Below are positions 16,292-26,520 of a stretch of DNA of 64,000 nt, one piece after another; within the stretch, counting starts at the first letter, position 1, and each line of letters begins with the position of its first letter. This stretch comes from Pseudanabaena sp. Salubria-1 (GTDB taxonomy: Bacteria > Cyanobacteriota > Cyanobacteriia > Pseudanabaenales > Pseudanabaenaceae). The notes beneath the pieces were generated by a model. That model had not been told where the DNA came from. It saw only the letters and a list, made by a program, of their open reading frames with translations, and did no database searches. Location: the NCBI GenBank assembly GCA_023336205.1, contig JALQCR010000003.1:204922-268921 (forward strand), in the 5' to 3' direction. Both the position numbers and the translations under genes were made by a program.

Positions 16292-19200
16292 GTGTTAGCA
16301 GGCTTTATTTCAGAATCACAAATATATTCGCAAATTAAGAACAGTAGTCCTCTAGTAGTTAATCCTAATACAACTGTTTTAGAAGCGATCGCACAAATGC
16401 AGGAGGCAGATTCTAGCTATGTCTTGGTTATGGCGAGTGATGAAATTGACTCAGGAAGTGACTTGCTCGGTATTCTCACTAGAGGAGATATTATCCGAAT
16501 GATCCTAAAGGGTTGCACCTTTGACCAGTTGTTGGTGAAAGATGCGATGTGTGGTCCTGTGATTACGATCCAAGAATCAGAACTAACAGATACGAAGTCT
16601 GCCTTAGTATTGTTCTATTCTTATCAAATTAGTCGTTTGCCTGTACTAGATGGCGATCGCTTAGTCGGAGTATTGACTCAAAATGATTTAATCGATCTAT
16701 TGGCGGAGAATGTTTTAGAAAGCAAGTCCTTCAAGTATAAGACGCAAAATTCTTTAAATCTTCCAGACATCCAAATCCAAGATGAGTCATGTCTTTCTTT
16801 GCTATTTGACACATATGAAGAATTACAGCTAAATATTGAAGAGTTAAAGACTATTGAAGAAGAATTAAGGCTTCGGAATATTGACCTAGAAAACATACAG
16901 CGTCAATACCAAGATTTGTTTGATTTTGCCCCCGATGGTTATTTAGTTACCGATTGTGTAGGGTTAGTAGTCCTATCAGCCAATCTGGCGATTTGCAATT
17001 TTCTATCGATATCGAAAGAGGATTTGTATCTTAAGAACTTGCATTCGTTAGTCGATCCAACAGATATTCCATTAATTTACAGTAATCTACGTCAAGGCTT
17101 TCGTGAAAAGACCAGACTGACTTGGGAAATGTCCCTTAAACTATCTGATGATAGTTACTGTCCAGTAGAAGTTTCAGTCTCTAAGATTCTCTGCTTACTC
17201 GATAACTCTACGACTTTACAATGGTTGTTTCGAGATATTAGCGATCGCAAACAAGCGCAGCAAGCACTTCAGGAACTCAATCAATCCTTAGAAACAAGAA
17301 TTGAACAACGTACCAACGAACTTTGGCAAGTCAACAAACTACAACGTACCATCCTCGATAGTACTGATTACTCGATTATTACCACCGATCTCGATGGTAT
17401 TATTCAGATTTTCAACCATGGCGCTGAACAAATGCTGGGTTACAGCATGGGAGAGATTATCGGACAGGCTACACCTACAATCTTTTGTGATGCTCAGGAA
17501 CTAGCAGAACTGGCGGCAACTCTCTCTGCGGAATTAGGGCAAGACCTGCCTAACGGGTTTGTTGCATTAACAGCCCAAGCGTCTCTAGATGTTGTTTGTG
17601 AGAAAGAACTGACAAATATCCGTAAAGATGGATCTCGCTTTCCCGTCTTGCTATCTATTACAGCTCTTAGGAATGAGAAGGAGCAAGTTATTGGTTTTTT
17701 AGGCATTAGTAAAGATATTAGCGATCGCAAAGAAGCCGAAGCGACACTCAAACAACAACTTGATGCTATAGAAGCTGCAAGCGATGGCATTGCTATTTTG
17801 CGAGACTATAAATACACCTATTTAAACAAAGCCCATGTACGTTTATTTGGGTATGAGCATTCTGAAGAGCTTATTGGCGAAAGTTGGGAAAAGTTTTATT
17901 CTCCAGAAGGGATCGCCCGAGCATATCAGGAAATTTTTCCTCTACTAGAAATCAATCGCGCTTGGTCGGGCGAGGTAACTGTCCTTCGCAAAGATGGATC
18001 TAGTTTTGATGAGGAATTATCTTTAACCCTTACTGATAGTGGATTACTGATTTGTGTATGTCGCGACATTAGCGATCGCAAAAAAGCTGAAGCTCTACTA
18101 AAAACTACAAATCAGGAACTATTAAGAGCGACAAGGCTCAAAGATGAGTTTCTCGCTAATATGAGCCATGAGCTTCGCACCCCTCTCAATGCCATTCTCG
18201 GTATTACAGAAAGTTTATCGGAAGGAGTGTTTGGAGCAATTCAAGAAAAACAAAAGAGTATGTTGCAGGTCGTCGAAGACAGTGGCAATCATCTACTGGA
18301 GTTAATTAATGACATCCTCGATCTTGCCAAAATCGAAGCTGATGAAATGACTTTAGAATGTCAAGCATCTAATATTAAAGATATTTGCCAATCTAGTATG
18401 ATGTTTGTCCGACAGATGGCAATCCAAAAGAATTTGCAGTTAGACTTAAGGGGCGCTCAATCTGAACTAGAAACATCCCTTGATGATCGCCGTATTCGAC
18501 AAGTATTAATCAATCTACTCAGTAATGCCATCAAATTTACACCATCGGGAGGCAAAATAACTCTAGAGTATTCTCTCGAAAGAAAGCTTCCCTTTAATGA
18601 CAATACTAGTCTTCAAGATTGGGTATATTTAAAGGTAACAGATACAGGTATTGGTATTACAGCTGATAACTTACAAAAGCTATTTCAACCTTTTATCCAA
18701 ATTGATAGTCAGCTCAATCGCCAATATGATGGTACTGGTTTAGGATTAGCCTTAGTCAAAAAGATAGTCGAATTGCATGGTGGATATGTGAGAGCCACCA
18801 GTGAAGTAGGTGTAGGGAGTCAATTTGCGATCGCACTTCCCTATTCTAGCGACATATCTCAGCAGCCTCAAAAGCCTGCAAATATCCCACCATCTCCAAG
18901 TGAAATAATTGATGGTGAGCGCTACCTCCCTCTAGTTCTGTTAGCTGAAGACAACGAAGAAAATTTCTTAACGCTTACTACCTATCTAGAAGCAAAAGGT
19001 TTTCAACTAAAAATTGCTAAAAATGGACAACAGGCGATCGATCTCGTACAAATAGAGCCGCCAGACTTAATTCTAATGGATATCAAAATGCCAGAAGTGG
19101 ATGGTCTTGAAGCAATTAAGTATATCCGCAGCCAAGGTTTTACCATGCCGATTATCGCTACTACTGCCTTAGTGATGACAGGCGATCGCGAAAGATGTCT

Positions 19201-19309
19201 CGCCGCAGGAGCAGATGACTACATAAGTAAACCGATCAAATTAAAGCTACTTTTGACAACAATTCAGCAGCTTTTCTCCAAAAAGAATCAATCAAACAAT
19301 GAATCATAA
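16292..19309 (+). CDS. Hybrid histidine kinase: CBS pair, PAS domains, HisKA, HATPase, receiver
   Basis: The 1005-residue protein starts at GTG 16292. Order of domains: two CBS motifs (about 10-135), a coiled segment, three PAS/PAC units (about 205-325, 350-490 and 490-605, each ending near RDISDRK or KDISDRK), HisKA with the phosphorylated histidine H626 in ANMSHELRTPLNAILG, the HATPase with DTGIGI and GTGLGLAL, and a C-terminal receiver with aspartate D930 in LILMDIKMPEVDG. There is no membrane segment, so it is probably a cytoplasmic sensor reading nucleotides (CBS) and a PAS ligand. No output regulator is next to it. A decayed copy of its last 35 codons lies at 19979-20250. Confidence 0.9.
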   Translation: MLAGFISESQIYSQIKNSSPLVVNPNTTVLEAIAQMQEADSSYVLVMASDEIDSGSDLLGILTRGDIIRMILKGCTFDQLLVKDAMCGPVITIQESELTDTKSALVLFYSYQISRLPVLDGDRLVGVLTQNDLIDLLAENVLESKSFKYKTQNSLNLPDIQIQDESCLSLLFDTYEELQLNIEELKTIEEELRLRNIDLENIQRQYQDLFDFAPDGYLVTDCVGLVVLSANLAICNFLSISKEDLYLKNLHSLVDPTDIPLIYSNLRQGFREKTRLTWEMSLKLSDDSYCPVEVSVSKILCLLDNSTTLQWLFRDISDRKQAQQALQELNQSLETRIEQRTNELWQVNKLQRTILDSTDYSIITTDLDGIIQIFNHGAEQMLGYSMGEIIGQATPTIFCDAQELAELAATLSAELGQDLPNGFVALTAQASLDVVCEKELTNIRKDGSRFPVLLSITALRNEKEQVIGFLGISKDISDRKEAEATLKQQLDAIEAASDGIAILRDYKYTYLNKAHVRLFGYEHSEELIGESWEKFYSPEGIARAYQEIFPLLEINRAWSGEVTVLRKDGSSFDEELSLTLTDSGLLICVCRDISDRKKAEALLKTTNQELLRATRLKDEFLANMSHELRTPLNAILGITESLSEGVFGAIQEKQKSMLQVVEDSGNHLLELINDILDLAKIEADEMTLECQASNIKDICQSSMMFVRQMAIQKNLQLDLRGAQSELETSLDDRRIRQVLINLLSNAIKFTPSGGKITLEYSLERKLPFNDNTSLQDWVYLKVTDTGIGITADNLQKLFQPFIQIDSQLNRQYDGTGLGLALVKKIVELHGGYVRATSEVGVGSQFAIALPYSSDISQQPQKPANIPPSPSEIIDGERYLPLVLLAEDNEENFLTLTTYLEAKGFQLKIAKNGQQAIDLVQIEPPDLILMDIKMPEVDGLEAIKYIRSQGFTMPIIATTALVMTGDRERCLAAGADDYISKPIKLKLLLTTIQQLFSKKNQSNNES

Positions 19310-19978
19310 TTTGACTTTTATATGTTATTATAAATCTTGGGAATAGGATATATTAAGCAAATAAACTAGTAAGAAATACTTAGTTAATTATTTCTTATTG
19401 TTAATGATGCCTTTCTATGAAGTAATCTTAATTTCATAGAATATTTTCTTCCTTAAACGCTTTGTAAGTTAAATATTCCATCTTTTTAATACTCCTAGTA
19501 AATTGCTTTTCACTAGGAAGCAATTTACTGGATTTTTTAGAAGAATACTTCTAGAACTGTAAATAATAATAGATGACAATTTTTCATATGCATGATTTAT
19601 CCCTACTTGTTTGTGTTTAAGAGACTATACAAAACAAATAAGAAATATTTGTGTGCAAGTAAATAGACATAGTTATTTGCGTAATATCATGATCAAAAAC
19701 GATTGACAGTTATACCCATAATTAATGATTTTGCACATTTCAAGAATGTTTCTTGTTTATGCTCCCCGTAGATAAGAAACAGGTCGTAGGGCATATTTAC
19801 CAATCGCTTCATATTAAGGGTATTATGCCTTACTTTTTATTATTTATCAAATCGCAAATCGCAGATTCAATGCGCTGAAATGAAGCTATTTTGAAGTCAG
19901 TTCCCGCTCAATCTTGCCCAAACTCTGTAAATGAATTGTCGCCATCGCCGCCAACTCCCTCTGATTCAAACCGAGGAA
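19310..19978. other. Intergenic stretch with a helix-turn-helix-like scrap
   Basis: Mostly AT-rich with no gene. On the minus strand around 19885-19975 a short frame reads LGLNQRELAAMATIHLQSLG then KIERELTSK, which resembles a fragment of an HTH-type protein. It has no start and is too short to call. Confidence 0.35.
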
Positions 19979-20250
19979 AAATGTCTCGCCGCAGGATTAG
20001 ATGACTACATAAGTAAACCGATTAAATTAAAGCTACTTTTTACAACAATTCAACAGCTCTACTCTAAAAAAATCAATCAAAAAATGGCTCTTCTGGGTTC
20101 ATGGGGATAAGCACAGCTAATAGTAATCAGAATCCTCTCGGAGCAACAGTTACAGCCCTACCATGTCGCCAATAATTGTATCGATACTGTACCATTTACC
20201 CCTCAAACCCAGATGAGCCCAAAAAATGAATCATAATTTGACTTTTAGAA
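19979..20250 (+). pseudogene. Remnant of a paralogous receiver-domain C-terminus, split by a MITE
   Basis: The sequence CLAAGLDDYISKPIKLKLLF and the following 30 or so bases repeat the end of the hybrid kinase (CLAAGADDYISKPIKLKLLL) with scattered differences, down to the shared TGAATCATAATTTGACTTTT after the stop. A 134-bp MITE interrupts it at 20086. It is what remains of a duplicated kinase gene or of a local 3'-end duplication. Confidence 0.75.
20086..20219 (+). repeat. 134-bp MITE, copy 2
   Basis: It has the same ends and interior as copy 1. It is flanked by the perfect 8-bp duplication CAAAAAAT (20078-20085 and 20220-20227, allowing one base of placement ambiguity at the C). It sits in the receiver-domain remnant. 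Confidence 0.92.
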
Positions 20251-20706
20251 CCCATTTAAGAATTCACTAGATCCTCTCAGCCCCTCTTAAAAAGTCTACC
20301 TTGTACACACATCTCATGTTTGTGTGTGAAATCAAAGAAATTACCCCACCCTAACCCTCCCCTTGCAAAGGGGAGGGAACAAGATTTCTAGTCTTCCCCC
20401 TTTTCAAGGTAAAGGGGGTAAGTCCGACTTGTGTGTACAAGGTAGATTAAAAAGGTGGGAGAATTAAATACTTTCACCTTTTTAAGGGGGATTGAGGGAG
20501 ATCTCTAAGAGATCTTAGGTGTCTAGCCCCCCAAATCCCTAATTCTGGGGGACTTTGAAAGAATTTTATTTTCTTGTTCCCCCAGAATTGGGGGCTAGGG
20601 GGCGATTAATTGTTGACTTAACTAGGTTTTATGATTTGTGTGTACACCGTAGCAGCATTGGGGGGGCTAGGGAGGCAAAAACTAGAATTCTTAAATGGTT
20701 TCTTAA
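20245..20706. repeat. Large foldback repeat, about 460 bp, copy 2
   Basis: The outer ends are AGAACCCATTTAAGAATTC and the inverted GAATTCTTAAATGGTTTCTT. It shares with copy 1 the CCCCCAGAATTGGGGG palindrome and the phrase TTGACTTAACTAGGTTTTAT, in the opposite orientation. Further palindromes of G- and C-runs lie inside. No gene is present. It ends at the 3' side of the phosphoribosyltransferase gene. Confidence 0.65.
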
Positions 20707-20723
20707 GTTAAAAGCTTAAAATT

Positions 20724-21218
20724 TTATAGATCACTAGGATTTAGCTTTTCATACTTCTCGAAGGGTTGATGAATCCAAGGATTGTCCGCCAAGAAATCCA
20801 CATAATAGTCGGGCTTAGCTACAGAGCAAGCCTTAAACCACAAAACTGCCGATCGCACTTCAGTAATTGCAAATTCTTCGTGTTGTTGTAACCATTCCAA
20901 GATCCGCGCAAGAGTCACACCCGAATCAACTAAATCATCCACTAGCAAAATCCTTTTGCCAAGTGTCGCCGTAGTCATCGTGATATTGCTAGCGATCGTC
21001 AAGCTGCCCCGTTCCTGAAAATCTTTGCCACCATAGGAAGAAGTCGAGAGAATCGCAAGAGGCTTGTCGTAGATTCGCGAAAGCACATCCCCAATGCGTA
21101 AGCCACCCCTAGCAAGACAGAGAATTTGATCGAATTCCCATTGAGATTGATAGATTTGAGCTGCCAATCTCTCGATGTTGGCGTGATATTCTTCCCATGA
21201 AACGTAAAGATCTGACAT
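20724..21218 (-). CDS. Purine-type phosphoribosyltransferase
   Basis: The 164-residue protein has the PRPP-binding signature RILLVDDLVDSGVTL (about residues 89-103), a preceding CLARGGLRIGDVLSR loop, and a C-terminal hydrophobic region ending PDYYVDFLADNPWIHQPFE, where the tryptophan-containing WIHQPFE segment resembles that of xanthine/hypoxanthine phosphoribosyltransferases. It would join a purine base to PRPP. Which base is used is not evident. It is a lone gene, divergent from the flavodiiron gene 168 bases away. Confidence 0.75.
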   Translation of the reverse strand: MSDLYVSWEEYHANIERLAAQIYQSQWEFDQILCLARGGLRIGDVLSRIYDKPLAILSTSSYGGKDFQERGSLTIASNITMTTATLGKRILLVDDLVDSGVTLARILEWLQQHEEFAITEVRSAVLWFKACSVAKPDYYVDFLADNPWIHQPFEKYEKLNPSDL

Positions 21219-21386
21219 ATTAGGTTGGGGGGTATCCCAGAAGTTAAATAGAGGTAATTAGTCCGCCTACTTAATTTTTGGTTTTTGACTAGTTACTTAT
21301 AGTATCAATTAGCACATTCAATTGGACTTGTCGAAAAGTAAGCATTAGACTAGAGATAGTTGAAAATCAGATAGGGAGACAAGATC

Positions 21387-23135
21387 GTGGTAGCTGCTGT
21401 TGAGATTCCTTCTATTGTTAATGTAGCAGAGAAGCCGATTGAGCGCCGACTCACTATACAAGTTGCTGAAATTGCAGCTGACACGACCACAATCCGATCG
21501 CTTGATTGGGATCGCGATCGCTTTGATATCGAGTTTGGTTTGCAAAATGGTACGACCTATAACTCCTATATCATTCGTGGGGAAAAACTGGCGCTAGTTG
21601 ATACATCTCACGCCAAGTTTCGTGAACTATATCTCAAAACTTTGCAGGGGCTAATCGATCCTGCCCAAATTGATTATTTAGTAATCAGCCATACAGAGCC
21701 AGACCATAGTGGCTTGGTCAAGGAAATATTAGCATTAGCCCCTAATGTCACTGTGGTGGCGACTAAAGTAGCTTTGCAATTTCTGGGTGAGCTGATCAAT
21801 CAGCCGTTTAAGCAGCAAGCTGTTAAAAATGGCGATCAGGTTGACTTGGGTAATGGTCATATTTTGCAATTTGTGAATGCACCAAATCTGCACTGGCCCG
21901 ATACAATGATGACCTTTGATCTTGGCACATCAATTTTGTATACCTGCGATATTTTTGGAATGCATTATTGCAGTGATGCTGTTTATGATGAGGATTTAAA
22001 AAGAATTACGCCCGACTATCGCTTTTATTACGAATGCTTGATGGCTCCCAATGCACGGTCTGTGATTGCGGCGATGAAACGGATGGATGATTTGCCACAG
22101 GCTGAAATCGTCGCTAATGGACATGGTCCCTTGCTACGCTATAACGCCAAAGAACTGACGGAAAACTATCGCCAATGGAGCCAAGCGCAAACTAAGGGCG
22201 AAACTAATGTTGTGGTTTGCTATGTGTCCGACTATGGCTATTGCGATCGCCTATCACAAGCGATCGCCCGTGGGATTGCTAAAACTGGTGTTGCAGTGGA
22301 AATGGTAGATCTCAAGGCAATTGACTTGCAGGAATTACGGGAATTAGTTGGACATGCGTCAGGCTTGGTTGTTTGCACATCCCCTGCATCCAATAGTCAT
22401 GTAGAAACTGCGATCGGCGCAATTTTAGCGGCGGCGAGTGAAAAGCAAGTAATTGGGCTTTATGAACCCCATGGAGATCAAGATTCTTCTATTGATTTGT
22501 TAAATAACAGGTTTAAAGATTTAGGCGTTGTCAATGCGTTTCCCGCGATTCGCGTCCGCGAAAATCCTAACGAGGCAACCTACCAAACCTGTGATGAAGC
22601 AGGTACTGACTTGGGACAATTGCTCACTCGTAAGCAAAACATCAAGCAGCTCAAGGCAATCGATGCCGATCTTGATAAAGCTCTAGGACGTTTAGCTGGG
22701 GGCTTATATATTATCTCAGCCGCTAAAGGTGGTGCTCGCAGTGCGATGTTGGCTTCTTGGGTTGCCCAAGCTAGTTTCAAGCCTCTAGGCTTTACAGTTG
22801 CCGTCGCAAAGGATCGGGCGATCGAGTCATTTATGCAAGTTGGCGATCGCTTTGTGTTAAATGTTCTTGAGGATGGAAATTACTCAAAGCTGATGCAGCA
22901 TTTCTTAAAACGATTTGCCCCTGGAGCTGATCGCTTTGAGGGTGTCAAAACCCAGTTGTCGAAATGTGGCTCACCGATACTTACTGACGCTCTTGCATTT
23001 ATGGAGTGCGAAGTTATGAGCCGTATGGAATGCAGCGATCACTGGATTATCTATGCGATCGCAGAGGAAGGTCGAGTTTCTAAACCTGAATCTCTCACCG
23101 CCGCCCACCATCGCAAAGTTGGTAACCATTACTAA
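21387..23135 (+). CDS. Flavodiiron protein (Flv family, canonical metal ligands)
   Basis: The GTG start at 21387 follows GGGAG by eight bases. The 582 residues comprise the metallo-beta-lactamase-like diiron domain (1-255), a flavodoxin domain (about 262-405) and the cyanobacteria-specific flavin-reductase domain (about 430-582). Iron ligands are all present: H102-x-E104-x-D106-H107, H169 in NLHWPD, D188 in CDIFG and H246 in NGHGPL. That is the canonical set seen in Flv3/Flv4-type proteins rather than the altered set of Flv1/Flv2. The enzyme reduces O2 to water with electrons from the photosynthetic chain. No partner flv gene is adjacent. A terminator hairpin follows directly. Confidence 0.92.
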   Translation: MVAAVEIPSIVNVAEKPIERRLTIQVAEIAADTTTIRSLDWDRDRFDIEFGLQNGTTYNSYIIRGEKLALVDTSHAKFRELYLKTLQGLIDPAQIDYLVISHTEPDHSGLVKEILALAPNVTVVATKVALQFLGELINQPFKQQAVKNGDQVDLGNGHILQFVNAPNLHWPDTMMTFDLGTSILYTCDIFGMHYCSDAVYDEDLKRITPDYRFYYECLMAPNARSVIAAMKRMDDLPQAEIVANGHGPLLRYNAKELTENYRQWSQAQTKGETNVVVCYVSDYGYCDRLSQAIARGIAKTGVAVEMVDLKAIDLQELRELVGHASGLVVCTSPASNSHVETAIGAILAAASEKQVIGLYEPHGDQDSSIDLLNNRFKDLGVVNAFPAIRVRENPNEATYQTCDEAGTDLGQLLTRKQNIKQLKAIDADLDKALGRLAGGLYIISAAKGGARSAMLASWVAQASFKPLGFTVAVAKDRAIESFMQVGDRFVLNVLEDGNYSKLMQHFLKRFAPGADRFEGVKTQLSKCGSPILTDALAFMECEVMSRMECSDHWIIYAIAEEGRVSKPESLTAAHHRKVGNHY

Positions 23136-23164
23136 AAAAGCGGGCGCTTCGCGCCCGCTTTTTT
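23134..23164. terminator. Bidirectional hairpin terminator
   Basis: The perfect stem AAAAAAGCGGGCGC, loop TTC, and its mirror ending in TTTTTT separates the convergent flavodiiron and uppS genes. It overlaps both stop codons. The A-run and U-run on both sides let it serve both strands. Confidence 0.92.
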
Positions 23165-23906
23165 AGACTTTACCAAAACGCCGATCGCGGTCTTGATAGT
23201 CAACTAGTGCTCTGTGAAATTCACTACGATTGAAATCTGGCCAAAGCGTATGCGTGAAATACATCTCCGTGTATGCCATTTGCCAGAGCAGAAAATTACT
23301 CAAGCGCATTTCGCCACTAGTGCGAATCAACAGATCAGGATTATGATTTCCAGCCGTATAGAGATGTTGCTCAAAAAGATTTTCATCAATATTTTCGGGA
23401 TTAACTTCCCCCGCCAAAGTTGCTTCAGCAATTTGGCGACATACCTTCACAATTTCGCGCCGACTACCATAATTGATCGCCACCGTAAAGTGAATCGCCT
23501 GATTATTAGCCGTAGCATTTTGCGATCGCTCAATCTCATTGCGCAAAGATTTTGACAAAGAATCTAGATCGCCTACAAAAGACATGCGTACTCCTTCTTG
23601 GCACATTTCATCCAATTCACGACGCAACATCCGCTCAAATAGAACCATCAAGAAATCAACTTCTTGAGCAGGGCGACTCCAATTTTCTGTAGAAAAGGCA
23701 TAAACCGTCAGAGCCGCAATTCCCCAGTCTTTGCAGCAGCGCAATAAATCCTTTAGGGCATCCACACCTTGTCGATGACCTGCAATTCTGGGCATTCCCT
23801 TCTGCTTAGCCCAGCGTCCGTTACCGTCCATAATTACGGCTACGTGTTTAGGCAATCTTTGACGATCTAGATCTGGAGGCAAAGTTTGTAATAGCTTAGC
23901 AGTCAT
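23163..23906 (-). CDS. uppS: Isoprenyl (undecaprenyl) diphosphate synthase
   Basis: The enzyme makes the C55 lipid carrier for peptidoglycan and polysaccharides from isopentenyl diphosphate. I choose the ATG at 23906, which overlaps the cdaA stop as ATGA and gives 247 residues, the usual length. The signature [13 protein letters not shown] carries the catalytic Asp27, followed by [26 protein letters not shown] and the C-terminal [15 protein letters not shown] and WPDF motifs. A longer frame to 23966 overlaps cdaA and is unlikely. Translational coupling with cdaA is implied. Confidence 0.95.
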   Translation of the reverse strand: MTAKLLQTLPPDLDRQRLPKHVAVIMDGNGRWAKQKGMPRIAGHRQGVDALKDLLRCCKDWGIAALTVYAFSTENWSRPAQEVDFLMVLFERMLRRELDEMCQEGVRMSFVGDLDSLSKSLRNEIERSQNATANNQAIHFTVAINYGSRREIVKVCRQIAEATLAGEVNPENIDENLFEQHLYTAGNHNPDLLIRTSGEMRLSNFLLWQMAYTEMYFTHTLWPDFNRSEFHRALVDYQDRDRRFGKV

Positions 23907-24790
23907 TTCTTTTGTGACGATTTTCGACTTACCATATTTTTGAGAATTGAGTTTGACCAGAGCCAATTAAAGCGTGGTACTGCTCTTCCTAATGTCGTTG
24001 GACGATAATTACCTAGTTTAGTTTCTAATATTTCTCGTAGACGACTACTAGAAATCGGACGATCTAATATGCCATTTTCAGCGATCGCGATCGATCCTGT
24101 TTCTTCCGAAACAACGATACAAAAACAATTTCTGACGCGATCGGTAATGCCCATCGCAGCACGATGTCTAGTACCAATTTCCCGCGAGGCGGCTCGTTCA
24201 GAAATGGGTAAAATTACACCAGCAGCCAGAATCCGATCTTCTCGAATCAGGATTGCTCCATCATGTAAAAGCGTCGAAGTCTGAAATATTGTATGCAATA
24301 GCTCTTTTGATAATAAGGCGTTTAGTCTCACCCCTGGCACTGAAAAATCGCGATCATCGATAGGCTCACCCGTCTCAATAATCATTAATGCACCAGTACG
24401 GTTTTGTGATAGTTCTATCACAGCATCATTAATTTCTTCAATTACTGAGTCAGCCTCAACAGGGGCTCGCCGATTCGTTGAAGGTTGAATTAACGAAAGT
24501 AAATCTCCGCGTCCCAGTCGTTCTAGAAATCGCCGTAGCTCTGGCTGCAAAATCACTGCCATCGCCACGGCTGCACCAATCAATAGTTTATCTAAGACAA
24601 AATTGAGCAATCGCATACCAAGGCGATCGCTCAATACGCTAGCTATTAGTAAAAAGATGATCCCCCGCACCATTAATAACGTGCGGCGATCATTGCTGAG
24701 AGACAGCATGAAGTAGATCAATCCCAATACCGCAAGGATATCGATCGCCCTCATAATGAATGCAATTGAGTTGATATTAAACCACTGCAT
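23903..24790 (-). CDS. cdaA: Diadenylate cyclase (c-di-AMP synthase, CdaA/DacA type)
   Basis: Three N-terminal membrane segments (about 8-30, 38-54 and 64-82) precede a DAC domain. The catalytic motifs are D177-G-A in LLHDGAILI and R208-H-R in GTRHRAAMG. It joins two ATP into cyclic di-AMP at the membrane, controlling osmotic balance and potassium/glycogen physiology in cyanobacteria. No cdaR gene follows, as is usual outside Firmicutes. It overlaps uppS by four bases and lies downstream of lysA, separated by about 330 bp of repeats. Confidence 0.95.
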   Translation of the reverse strand: MQWFNINSIAFIMRAIDILAVLGLIYFMLSLSNDRRTLLMVRGIIFLLIASVLSDRLGMRLLNFVLDKLLIGAAVAMAVILQPELRRFLERLGRGDLLSLIQPSTNRRAPVEADSVIEEINDAVIELSQNRTGALMIIETGEPIDDRDFSVPGVRLNALLSKELLHTIFQTSTLLHDGAILIREDRILAAGVILPISERAASREIGTRHRAAMGITDRVRNCFCIVVSEETGSIAIAENGILDRPISSSRLREILETKLGNYRPTTLGRAVPRFNWLWSNSILKNMVSRKSSQKK

Positions 24791-24829
24791 TCATAACCCT
24801 CTCATTCACAACTGAAATACAACTTCCGT

Positions 24830-25143
24830 AATACCAAAACATAAAATGGCTACGCCATTTTATGTTTTTAGGGACAAGCGAATAAATAAATTACCATTCC
24901 AGATTTTAGAGAATTGGTGAGGCTGCGAAGCCGCCTCACCAATTCTGGTTTTATATTAAATCGCACAGCCTTTAAAACCCTTATATCAATTCACGAAAGT
25001 GTGACTACACTTTCGTGAATCAAAAAACAGACCCAGTAAGGGTCTTAAAATTAAGAAATGGCTACGCCATTTCTTAATTTGGTAGTACTGGATTTGGTTT
25101 TTGATTCACAAAAGTATCGTCACACTTTTGTGGATTGGTATAA
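24830..25143. repeat. Repeat cluster: AATACCAA-type hairpins and a GC-cored palindrome
   Basis: Three pieces lie between lysA and cdaA. A half unit (ATACCAAAACATAAAATGGC hairpin, 24830-24870) comes first. Then a palindrome AGAATTGGTGAGGC...GCCTCACCAATTCT (24910-24946). Then a nearly complete unit with extra hairpins (24983-25143), whose last part supplies the final codons and stop of lysA. Together they break up a lysA-cdaA-uppS operon layout. Confidence 0.75.
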
Positions 25144-26511
25144 TCTTTCTGGTAGACAGTCTTGACGTAATAGATCCTCACGAGTTTCTCGTTTAATAAT
25201 TAAACTAGAGTCTCCAGTCCCTACAACCACAGCCGCAGGTTTGGGCAACCGATTGTAATTTGAAGCCATGCTGTAATTGTATGCGCCCGTTCCAAATACA
25301 ACGAGAATATCGCCAGCATTAGTCTCAGGTAGTTGAATATCCTTTATTAAAATATCACCTGATTCGCAATGCTTACCTGCGATCGTCACAGTTTGGGACA
25401 AGGATGCACTCATGTGATTTGCCACCACAGCCCGATATTTCGACTGATAGGTGATTGGACGAGGATTGTCTGACATTCCGCCGTCTACGGTTATGTATGT
25501 GCGAATATCAGGCACGGTCTTGCTACCACCAATTGTATAAGCAGTTACACAAGTCGATCCCACCAGCGATCGCCCTGGTTCACAGAGTAATTTGGGTAAG
25601 GCTACACCTGACGCAACAAATGCATCGGTTACACCAGCACTGACTGTTTTTACCCAATCTTCGATGCTAGGTGGATCATCTGATTCCACATAACGAATCC
25701 CAAGACCACCGCCAATATTTAGCTCTGAGAACTTCAAACCATATTTTTCAATCGCAAGTTTAAACCATTGCACCATCACACCGCCAATATCCTGATGTGG
25801 TTGCAGTTCAAAAATTTGTGAACCAATATGGGCATGGATCCCAATACAGCTAAGGCTGGACTTTGCCACAAAAGCAAATACCGCTTCGATTTCATTGGGA
25901 TCAAAGCCAAACTTACTATCAATATGTCCAGTCTGAATATATTCATGGGTATGACATTCAATCCCAGGAGTTAGACGCAACATGATGCGCGGTGCTGTAG
26001 GACTCACTGCAATGGATTGCTCTTTGGCTAGGAGAGCCAAAGTTTGTAGCTCATTCCAGTTGTCAACCACGATCGTGCAGCCAAACTCTAGGGCATAGCT
26101 CAGTTCATCAGCAGATTTATTATTGCCATGAAAATAAATCAAGCTCGGCGAAACCCCAGCACGTAAAGCGGTCAAGATTTCACCAGCCGATACGACATCA
26201 ATCCCTAGCCCTTCAGAGCCAACGATCGCACAAACAGCCAGACAGCTCCAAGCTTTAGAAGCATATAAAACCTGTGACTGTCCTTGATAATGCTTAGAAA
26301 AGGCATCCCGATATTGCTGGCAAGCAGTTCTGAGGCTGACTTCATCCAAAATATAAAGCGGTGAACCATATTGGCTAACTAAGTCCACCACATCACAACC
26401 ACCAATTTCTAAGTGATCGTGGGAATTAACGATCGCAGTTAAAGGCAAAAGCTGTTGATTTGGGGACAAACTATCTAAGCTTGAAGTAGTATTTTTCAGT
26501 GAATTCGACAC
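25120..26511 (-). CDS. lysA: Diaminopimelate decarboxylase, 5' end separated by IS4
   Basis: This PLP enzyme (fold III) converts meso-diaminopimelate to lysine. The PLP lysine is in VLYASKAWSCLAV; other motifs are GLGIDVVSAGEI, the histidine in CIGIHAHIGSQIF, NIGGGLGI, and CEPGRSLVG; the substrate-side cysteine lies in KHCESGDIL. The native start (27860) is now cut off by an IS4 element inserted after codon 10. The body could begin at GTG 26511 or, if transcription starts in the IS, at an in-frame ATG (26625) that adds 38 foreign residues. All catalytic parts remain, so activity is plausible. The last residues YQSTKV come from a repeat that invaded the 3' end. Confidence 0.88.
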   Translation of the reverse strand: MSNSLKNTTSSLDSLSPNQQLLPLTAIVNSHDHLEIGGCDVVDLVSQYGSPLYILDEVSLRTACQQYRDAFSKHYQGQSQVLYASKAWSCLAVCAIVGSEGLGIDVVSAGEILTALRAGVSPSLIYFHGNNKSADELSYALEFGCTIVVDNWNELQTLALLAKEQSIAVSPTAPRIMLRLTPGIECHTHEYIQTGHIDSKFGFDPNEIEAVFAFVAKSSLSCIGIHAHIGSQIFELQPHQDIGGVMVQWFKLAIEKYGLKFSELNIGGGLGIRYVESDDPPSIEDWVKTVSAGVTDAFVASGVALPKLLCEPGRSLVGSTCVTAYTIGGSKTVPDIRTYITVDGGMSDNPRPITYQSKYRAVVANHMSASLSQTVTIAGKHCESGDILIKDIQLPETNAGDILVVFGTGAYNYSMASNYNRLPKPAAVVVGTGDSSLIIKRETREDLLRQDCLPERLYQSTKV

Positions 26512-26520
26512 AACAGTCTC

